From positions 35,622,172 to 35,686,171 of the forward strand of contig JAULJL010000004.1 in the NCBI GenBank assembly GCA_030761205.1: 64,000 nucleotides of DNA, written 5' to 3'. How positions within the stretch are numbered: the stretch's first letter is position 1; every line of letters starts with the position of its first letter. Positions 57,084-64,000 of this stretch are shown piece after piece. The notes under the pieces are model-generated. The model ran no database searches. It had not been told where the DNA came from and was given only the letters and a program-made list of their open reading frames with translations. This DNA comes from Fremontodendron californicum (Eukaryota; Streptophyta; Magnoliopsida; Malvales; Malvaceae). Position numbers and translations under genes: made by a program.

Positions 57084-57414
57084 ATTGTCCCCCAAGCGAG
57101 GTGGAGGTTATAAAGTGACCGATAGCGAACCTGTGGATAGGAGGTTTTTTGTGCTGCACGGGCTGTTTTGTGATAGCGAGGAGTGGCAGGTTTCAGCAAA
57201 AAAATTGGGATTTTCTACGGTGGGTGTGGCGACCTTGTTTTCTTGGAGTGGGGGTGGAGTTGGTCGATGAGATGAGTTGAGCGAGGAGATGCTCTGCGTT
57301 TGCTGTTGTCCTTTGGTTGGTACGAAGTGACGTTTGACGTGCTTGCCTCTTAATGCTGTCCTTTGCTTTGGTGCCTTGGGTTCCTGAACCTACCCACTCG
57401 CTTCAAACCCCGCT
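57084..57414. other. region between element G LTR and its antisense gene
   Basis: GC-richer sequence without a supported ORF. It probably corresponds to the 5' end of the antisense gene after loss of the N-terminal domain. Confidence 0.4.
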
Positions 57415-58833
57415 GTGATAGAACTGCCACCCTCCTCTAGTTTGCCTGAGAACGAAGGTGGTGATGGTGTAAGGGCTAGACAAAGGCCAATTGAAATTAT
57501 TGTTGTGGATGATGACAGTGATGAGATGATGGAGTTCGGCATGGGGGACTCCACGAGCTCTGATAGTTCTGATAGCTCTGTTGATGAAGATGGTGTTTGG
57601 TGTGGTAGTTCTACTACGGCGGAATTGTTTTTAGATCTTTGGCGAGCTGGTATATTTGGTATGCTTTTTTTGTAGACTCTTTGATGAGTTCTCATCTTGA
57701 TCATTGTCTTTTGTGTAGGGATATCGAGTGATGCCAATACTAAAAGGATTCGCCAAGCGGCGAAGAAGAATAAAGCCCCTAGCCAGAGCACAGGGCCTGT
57801 TGCACCATCTACCCAGAATCCTCTTGCCAAGAAGCATAAATGGGATAGTTTGCCCGTCGAATCTGCTTCTAAGAAGCTGAAGGTCGTTGAAGAGCCGGAG
57901 AAAAAGAAGTCCGTCCCTTCCTTGCCTGCGAATCAGGCGGGCCTTGGCGTGGTCACAGAGAGGGTGGGTCAAGGCTCCCAATAGCCGTTGGTTGGGACGG
58001 GGCAAGAGGTCGCTTCAACTGAAGTGGCTCCTCGAACCAAGAGGACCTCGGATCCCCCTAGGGGTGGTAAGACCTTGCCACTCATACCAGCCTCACCGGG
58101 TAGGGATGGTTCTTCATCCACCCGCAAGGACACTGTAGGGCACTCTGTGTGTACTTCACATTCACCTCAAGTTGGCGGCCTCTTAGACGCACGTCACGGG
58201 TCTCATTCGTATTTCGAGTATCAAAATCGTATGCTCGTTGGGTCCTTGCTTGGCGATGTTGACTCGTACGTCATCTGGGCTCGCAGTCATCTCCCCTTCC
58301 AGGAGGTGAAGATTATTGAGAACTGCGGCCTGCGCGCTGTTCAGCTCGGGGTCATTTCAAACATGGTGGAGGTGAGCTCTATTTTTCCAGGTTCCTTGGT
58401 GGTTGGTGTTGGTTGACCCTTCTAAAATAATTGTTATTTTCTTTCAGAACTTGGCTGGAACCGTGGCCATGTATAATTGGGTTGGGGAAGCAGACGCCCG
58501 ACTTCGTGATGTGGAGACTGATCTCCAGCTCAAGGGTTCCCACGCAAAAGAGCTGGAGGTCCTTTTGAAGGCTGAGAAAACCTCAACTAAGGCGGCTGAG
58601 GATAAGGCGGCCTCCGCCGAGCAGTCTTGTTTGGCCAAGGTGGCGGAGTCTGAGAAACAGGTCCTACTTTTGCGCGGTAAACTCACCGAGTCAGAGGACC
58701 GCGTTAAGTCTAGGGAGTCAAAAATCCAACAGTTGAAGCAGGATTTGGCTGGGAAGAAAAAGGAGGCTGCTGTGGCCGAGGCTGTGTCCAAAGCTATGGA
58801 GGTCGCTGATAACTCTAGGAAATATAGTTATTT
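57415..58833 (+). pseudogene. antisense accessory gene of Tat-like element (C-terminal part), truncated at both ends
   Basis: Exon-intron structure is visible. Coding with an acidic/Ser run (VVDDDSDEMMEFGMGDSTSS) ends at GAGCTG|GTATAT near 57650. Coding resumes after TGTGTAG at 57719, is broken by TAG at 57982-57984, continues in the same frame to MVE|GTGAGC near 58372, and resumes after TTTCAG at 58447. The last part is a long Glu/Lys/Ala coiled coil (58480-58820). Tat elements carry antisense genes of this layout, often with a 'putative gypsy-type transposase' N-terminal domain (PF04195), which is missing here. No ATG start is apparent. Element F interrupts the coiled coil. Confidence 0.55.
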
Positions 58834-60479
58834 TGCCATCTTTTATGCATTTAAATCGGCTAAGTCCTTGAAGATTTTATTAGGATTTGATTAGTTTTAG
58901 ATGTTTTTATATTATCATGAACTAATTTTATTTTACTAGGATTTCAATGGAACTCAACACATAGTTTGAATTTACTTTCTCTCTCTAGCTTGATTTAATG
59001 GTTTGTTGAGTTGTTTGTTCATTCATGCTCTTAAAAATTAGTAACAAGTTTTTAATTATCCATTTTATGTTTAAAAATAGTTATTTAGTTTTTATTTATG
59101 TGTTTTTATAGGTGCAAGGTGATCTAGAGCTTCGAGGTGCAAAACGACAAAAATCGGTGCATTCCAATGAGCAGGCAGATTCGACCTTCGGAGCTTCTTT
59201 CAAGAAAAAATCGGTCTTAAAGACTTAAAATGAGAAAACTCTCTTCTTAACTTTTGAAGCTGACTTCCATTCCTTTCCAACAGTATAGGGCACATCAAAA
59301 TCGGATAAGATTTTCCCAATCATAATAGCTGATGAAGTTCGAAAAGCTGTCCGGAACCAATTCGGACAAACGGAAGAGAAACACCAAGGAGGCAGTAGCA
59401 GTGGCACCGCGGCACCCAAATCTGGTGCTGTGGTGCCGGGGGCTCGTGAACAGTACCGCAAAAACGTAAAAAAATGCAAAACTTACCTGTTTTGCTTGGG
59501 AACGAAGTTTCGGACTCTATGAGGCCTTTGAAACTTTAAATAGGACTCTTTTAGGTCAAAATAAAGAGGATTAGACATCAAGAAACCTAATTCTCTCTCA
59601 AGAAGATAGCCACCATCAAATTATCTCAAGAAAATTGGAAGCTTGAAGATGGAAGACTCAAGAACTGACAATTCTTAGTTTCTTCTTTTCTCTTCTTTAT
59701 CTTTCTTGTATTGTTGATGATGGTGAAACTATTTTATTATTTGTTTTCATTAATTATCATGAACTAAATCTCTTTTACTAGGATTTCAATGGAACTCAAC
59801 ATGTAGTTTGAATTTACTTTCTCTATCTAGCTTGATTTAATGCTTTGTTGAGTTGTTTGTTCAATCTTGTTCTTAATGCTTCTAGTTGATTGGCCACCAA
59901 TTGGATTGATTTGTTAACCTAAATACAACTTGGAAAAGGGAGTTTAGTGTTAGACATGGATTGAATGACACATGTTTCATATTCATTTATTAGGATGAAT
60001 TGATCTGCAGGTAGGGTAGAAATATACTTGTCATGTGTAACATTGTTAGAGCCTAAGCTTAATGAGTTCTTCTTTAATTCAATTATCATAGAAATATAGT
60101 TAATTGGTTAAGAAGGATATTTTTATGAGACCATCGGAAGATCCTTATAAATAAGATAGAACTCTAGGTTAACAACTCAGGATCATTAATCAAGTGAAGA
60201 GGTAGAGAGAGATTCAAGCGAAGTGTTGAGGGAAGTTGTAATCCTAGGCTTTTTATTAATTAATTGAATTTACCTTTTTAATTTACTTGTTTTCAATATT
60301 AGTTTCATTTAATTTTAGTTGTTAATTACTATCTTTAATTATTTGTTTAGATAAGATTAGTTTGTATTAATTTTAGTACTTAGCAAATTTAATAGAAATT
60401 CCTTGTGTGTTCGACACTCTACTTTTCATTATATTACTTGTCAACGATACGTGCACTTGCATGATTAAAATCGACAACA
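58834..60479 (+). repeat. 5' LTR of element F (start uncertain)
   Basis: The end is firm: ...AAAATCGACAACA at 60479, six bases before the PBS. The start is taken at the first TG (TGCCATC, 58834) after the break in the G gene. The LTR contains a direct repeat of about 115 bp (58913-59030 and 59754-59877), 841 bp apart. No long ORF. Confidence 0.55.
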
Positions 60480-60485
60480 AGTTTT

Positions 60486-60503
60486 TGGCACCGTTGCCGA
60501 GGA
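60486..60503 (+). other. primer-binding site of element F
   Basis: TGGCACCGTTGCCGAGGA, two mismatches from the site in A and D. Same spacing from the LTR end. Confidence 0.85.
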
Positions 60504-60602
60504 ATTGTTTATTATTTTTGTTAATATTAATACCAAGCAACCTTAGTCTTAATTTAAACTTTATTTTTCTTTATTTTCAGGTTTTGTTGATTTGGATACA
60601 CT

Positions 60603-61289
60603 ATGTGGGATTATAAACGGGATGCAATAAATGTTTTATCTGCACATGTGGCTGCACTTAACAAAAAGCTTGACAATTTGGGTGTACATGTCGTCCAAAG
60701 TTCGTTTGTGATTTGTGAATTTTGTGAGGAAAGACATCATAATGATTGTTGCCAATATGTTGGAAACTACACTATGCATCAAAATAATTTTTATTCCAAC
60801 GACTACAATCCAGGTTGGGGAGATCACCAAAAATTTTCCTGGAGCAACAATCAATGGTCCTCCTATTTTGAAAATCAAGCATATCATCTTGGGTTTTCAT
60901 CACAAGCTCAAGCTCATGTTCCAGAAAATAAGCCATCATTGGAAGAGATGATGTTGCAATTTATGGTAGAAAATGATGGATCAATTAGAAATCTTGAGAC
61001 ACAAATAAGCCAACTTGTTACCGCCATTAACAACCAACCTCAAGAAACTCTTCCATTGCAAGCTCAAGCTCTAGTCCCATAAAAGAAGCCATCATTGGAA
61101 GAGATGATGTTGCAATACATGGCGGAAAACGATGCATCAATCAGAAATCTTGAGACACATATAAGCCAGCTTGTTACCGCCATCAACTACCAATCTCAAG
61201 AAACTCTTCCAAGTGCTACTGAATTTAATCCTATGAGCGAAGAACAAGAGCATTATAACACAACACATTTGGGATTGAAAAAGAGATAG
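60603..61289 (+). pseudogene. gag remnant of element F with internal duplication and one stop
   Basis: The frame includes a degraded zinc knuckle (CEFCEERHHNDCC) and the YNPGWGDHQKFSWSNNQ segment found between knuckle and protease in Athila gag. It continues with LEEMMLQ..SIRNLETQISQLV, which appears twice because 156 bp are tandemly duplicated (60930-61085 and 61086-61241). TAA at 61080-61082 interrupts the frame at the duplication join. The capsid domain is absent. Protease and the rest of pol do not follow. Confidence 0.8.
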
Positions 61290-61489
61290 AAGAGGATAGC
61301 ATAGAGCCTGAATTGCCAACCGAGCTTATTAGAGACAAATTTGAGAAAGCTTAAGAAGAATGGATTCAATGTGACCCACCACCACAACCTGTTCTCCAAT
61401 GCATTCAACAACCAAAGCTAATCGATGGGATAGATAATGCTAATAAAGAAGAATTCATAGAAATTTATCCCATTGATCCGCTTACGACA

Positions 61490-61615
61490 CTATTGAATTC
61501 TACCATTGAAAGTGATGAATTTCGCTTTCAAGCCTACAAGAAAGCGAAGTTATTCAAAGAAAGAACAGCCAAATGGCATGAATCGAAAATCATCAAGTGG
61601 TTGGATATAGGATAA
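61490..61615 (+). pseudogene. integrase C-terminal remnant of element F
   Basis: A short frame reads AYKKAKLFKERTAKWHESKI and ends at TAA (61613-61615). It resembles the N-A-(K/R)-x-(Y/F)-K-E-(K/R)-T-x-x-(W/F)-H-(D/E)-K-x-I segment near the end of Athila integrases (compare SRIYKEKTKAFHDKMISRK in element A). It shows that the missing middle was deleted from a full gag-pol. Confidence 0.6.
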
Positions 61616-61881
61616 TAGGCATAAGATAGTCAAGCCGATGACTATAAATCAAGCGATTCTTGGGAGGCAACCCAAGTTCTAAACTTTTTAATTCTCTTTT
61701 CTTTTAATTTTTAGAGTATTTTTATTATTATTAATTTTCATTTTATTTTGTTTTCTTTTGTAGTGACTACTCAACCAACTTGGACAAGCATGATGAAATC
61801 TAAGAGAAAAACTAGAGCTTCTCCTGCTTTGCTTGCATCGATAGGGGAGTTTTCTTGTTCTTACTCTTTTTTATTTCTAAA

Positions 61882-63383
61882 TGATAACTCGTATAATTAT
61901 ATAGTTTTTAGTTATGTTTTATTATTGTTTTGTGTCAAATACGAGTTATTATTGCTTAGTCTACTTGTGTTTATGATCTTTTATATTTTTATGCAATTTA
62001 GTGTTTTTCATGAGTTTCTTTGAGTGATTTCAGATTACTAGGTTAAATCAAGAATTAAGGGCAAATCCAATTCAGTTCCAGTTCCGACACCTTTTGCCAT
62101 ATCAGCTATATCTGGAGTTTCACTGAAGCAATAAGGCTGAAATTTGAACCGTGCAAAGTTAAGAGGCATATCTATCTTTTTTATGTTTTACACTTCTTGA
62201 AACGGAGTCGTTTTCCCTACTGAAATCAACCATCAAGTTGGCTGATGTGCAATGACGTCTGTTCTGCACCGTTTTGGTATTTTGACCATATCTTCCGATC
62301 CACATGAGAAAATGATCTGATTCCAACGGCTATGGATCCGTAACTGATAGGGGCATATTTTTCTAGAAGACCATTTGATCAGATCGAGCCTCCAACATTG
62401 ACAAAATCGACCATCAAGCTGGCTGATGAGAATTGTCATACAACATGACGAAAATTGTTAGAAAAATGCACCCACCTATTATACCTACCTTTGAAATTTA
62501 TAAAGCTTGTCTCTTGTCATTTAGCTCTCCAAAATGTGTATAAATAGAGGGCCTTGGATGAGTATTAGGATACATTATACATTGGTAGGATATTAGCCAT
62601 TGTAAAAAAATTCTCTAAGTTTTCTTCTTTTTTCCCTTCTCTAGTTTTCTTTTTCTTTATTTACTTATGCTTCTTACATTTCTTTTCATTTTTAGTATGT
62701 GTTGCTAATCATATTGTTGAGGTGATGAGGTGAAGCTCTTGGTAAATGCTAAGGTTAGTCTCTTAAACATGAGCTAAAATGAATCATCATTTATAAACAC
62801 TAGTATAGATAATATTTTCTTTTGGTTTAAAATCATACTTGCAAAGTAGAGATCTTGATTCATTATTGACAATGAAAATGGCACAGTAAATGCTTGGTTT
62901 CATAACCTTGATTTGTTGTAGACATATACCTTGGCATAAGGAATGCTTGGACTCTTTTTATGAGTTTTGAGGACACCAAATGAACATAATATCATATGCT
63001 ATGGACGTTGGACAATTTGGACTGAATTGCTAAACCTTCCGATTGGAATCTCCCTTATGTGTGAATTTCAATTGTGTAATAAAACAAGATTAATCTTAGC
63101 ATAACACCAAGAGTGGATTCTCTAACCTCAACATCTTTTCTTATTATTTTTTATATCTTGTTTAATTTCTTTTATGTTATTTTGTTTATTTTGTTCTTTA
63201 ATATCTTATTTATCTTGTTTTGTTGTTGATTCCCTAATATCTTTTTTTCTTTCTTTTTCTTATATATTTATAAACTTATACTTACTACTACGCTTCCCTG
63301 TGGTTCGACCTCGGACACCCGAGAATTTATTACTTGAACATAACCTGCACTTGGGTTTACAACTCTTAATTGAGTCTCCATCA
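61882..63383 (+). repeat. 5' LTR of element D (1502 bp)
   Basis: TGATAACTCG...GTCTCCATCA, with TATAAATA at 62539-62546. It keeps the 81-bp U5 block missing from the 5' LTR of B and has one copy of the unit triplicated in A. Confidence 0.93.
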
Positions 63384-63389
63384 AGTTTT

Positions 63390-63407
63390 TGGCGCCGTTG
63401 CCGGGGA
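63390..63407 (+). other. primer-binding site of element D
   Basis: TGGCGCCGTTGCCGGGGA, identical to that of element A. Confidence 0.92.
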
Positions 63408-63443
63408 GGCAATACTAAGTATATAAGTTTATAAGTATATTTA

Positions 63444-63500
63444 TTTTTATTGGCTGGTTATACCGCCTATATTTATTTTTATTGGCTGGTTATACCGCCT
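63444..63500 (+). repeat. two copies of TTGGCTGGTTATACCGCCT motif in leader of element D
   Basis: Period 32, in the same position as in element B. Confidence 0.88.
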
Positions 63501-63545
63501 AATTTTCTATATATTTATATTTATATTGTATATTAACTTTGTTTT

Positions 63546-64000
63546 ATGCTTGTTTGGCGACGTGATTTTAGATCTCGTCGTTTAGTTAGATTTTATTGTG
63601 AAACTTTTTCAGGTAATCTTTCTAATACAACTCCTACCATGGCTGACAATGAAAGTGTTCATGCTGAAGATGAGAACAGACAAGTACGCACCATGCGTGA
63701 CTACTTGCAACCAACTCGAAGCTCATCACCCTCTTGTTTTATTTTTCCTCTCAATGCAAACAACTCTCGTTTTAAACCAGGTATGATAGCTTTGCTTCCA
63801 AATTTCCATGGGTTAGAATCGGAAAGTGCTTACTCGTTTCTAAAAGACTTCGAAGATGTATGTGTCACCTTTAATGACCAACAATGTACAAATGAAATTG
63901 TCAAGCTAAAATTATTTCCTTTTTCTTTAAAAGATAAAGCAAAAATTTGGCTTCATAATTTAAAACCAAGGTCAATTGGCACATGGCAAGAATTACAAAC
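63546..64000 (+). CDS. gag of element D (partial, open at window edge)
   Basis: The ATG at 63546 opens a frame with no stop through 64000 (about 151 codons). It starts MLVWRRDFRSRRL, like element B's gag, then gives the capsid-type segment around KLFPFSLKDKAKIWLHNLKP. The start is supported by the position after the PBS and by matching B. It lies before the point of B's frameshift, so it does not tell whether D is intact. Confidence 0.9.
   Translation, partial: MLVWRRDFRSRRLVRFYCETFSGNLSNTTPTMADNESVHAEDENRQVRTMRDYLQPTRSSSPSCFIFPLNANNSRFKPGMIALLPNFHGLESESAYSFLKDFEDVCVTFNDQQCTNEIVKLKLFPFSLKDKAKIWLHNLKPRSIGTWQELQ

Larger units (their letters stand above)
56525..58833 (-). mobile_element. Tat-like LTR retrotransposon G, 3' end fragment
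   Basis: Reading on the minus strand, an antisense accessory gene, then a PPT-like tract and an LTR with a TATA box. Higher GC than the surroundings. It is cut on the right by element F at about 58834, inside the accessory gene. Antisense accessory ORFs between pol and the 3' LTR are known in Tat-lineage elements. No pol is visible, so the lineage is inferred from this arrangement. Confidence 0.55.
58834..61881 (+). mobile_element. Athila-like deletion derivative F (5' LTR, PBS, gag and integrase remnants)
   Basis: Plus-strand order: LTR ending at 60479, PBS, partial gag, then a tail of the integrase C-terminus and an Athila-style GGGAGGCAACCC motif (61660-61671). Protease, RT, RNase H and most of integrase are absent, so this is a non-autonomous internal-deletion copy. 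It interrupts the accessory gene of G, and element D is inserted at 61882. Confidence 0.7.
61882..64000 (+). mobile_element. Athila element D (family of B), 5' part, cut by window edge
   Basis: Plus-strand 5' LTR, PBS, leader with the two-copy motif and an open gag. It matches element B over LTR, leader and gag. It is inserted at the end of element F; the left flank CTAAA (61877-61881) would be one target duplication copy. Whether it carries the LOG/cysteine-rich module lies outside the window. Confidence 0.92.

Noticed and set aside
57390..58005. Minus-strand ORFs opposite the accessory gene of G
   Set aside because: The plus strand has the splice sites, acidic/Ser run and coiled coil; the minus-strand frames are shadows.

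Overview
The window is a repeat-dense stretch of a flowering-plant nuclear genome, probably a eudicot. It is AT-rich and built almost wholly of Ty3/gypsy LTR retrotransposons of the Athila and Tat/Ogre lineages. Their primer-binding sites are of the types generally assigned to tRNA-Asp (Athila) and tRNA-Arg (Ogre/Tat). I see no complete ordinary host gene, no rRNA or tRNA gene and no CRISPR array. The species cannot be named from the sequence.

Layout, left to right. (1) 1-11206, minus: Athila element A, with its 3' LTR beyond the left edge. It has an intact 1777-codon gag-pol followed by two extra sense ORFs, a cysteine-rich basic protein and a LONELY GUY (LOG)-type enzyme. (2) 11207-18217, minus: 5' end of an Ogre-like element (E1) with a 4.7 kb LTR; A sits in its leader. 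(3) 18218-25179, plus: 3' end of a related Ogre-like element (E2) with tandem repeats and a 5.0 kb LTR, so the two giant LTRs are inverted relative to each other. (4) 25180-27837: AT-rich DNA with a dispersed repeat. (5) 27838-51414, minus: a decayed, 3'-truncated Ogre-like element (C) with ORF1, gag, protease, RT, two RNase H domains and part of integrase. It is split by (6) Athila element B, 32149-43977, minus, complete with two LTRs and a perfect TCCCT target duplication. B carries the same cysteine-rich + LOG module as A although its gag-pol is of a different family. (7) 51415-56524: AT-rich DNA with a second copy of the dispersed repeat and one exon-like fragment. (8) 56525-58833: LTR and truncated antisense accessory gene of a Tat-like element (G). 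(9) 58834-61881: plus-strand Athila-like deletion derivative (F). (10) 61882-64000: 5' LTR, PBS and first part of gag of a plus-strand element D of the B family, cut by the window edge.

The most unusual content is the two-gene module downstream of pol in A and B, in the place where Athila elements often carry an env-like gene. One product is an intronless LOG-like protein (LOGs release active cytokinin from its nucleotide) that keeps the PGGxGTxxE motif and the Arg/Glu pair. The other is a 178-residue protein with a basic patch and a four-cysteine motif that resembles the cysteine-rich nucleic-acid-binding proteins of carla- and allexivirus-type plant viruses. Both ORFs are open in both elements, nearly identical between them, and each is preceded by a good 3' splice-site sequence, which suggests expression from spliced subgenomic RNAs. 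Element A looks recombinant. Its gag-pol and U5 are of one family, while most of its 3' region and its U3 are of the B family, the pattern expected from template switching between co-packaged RNAs.
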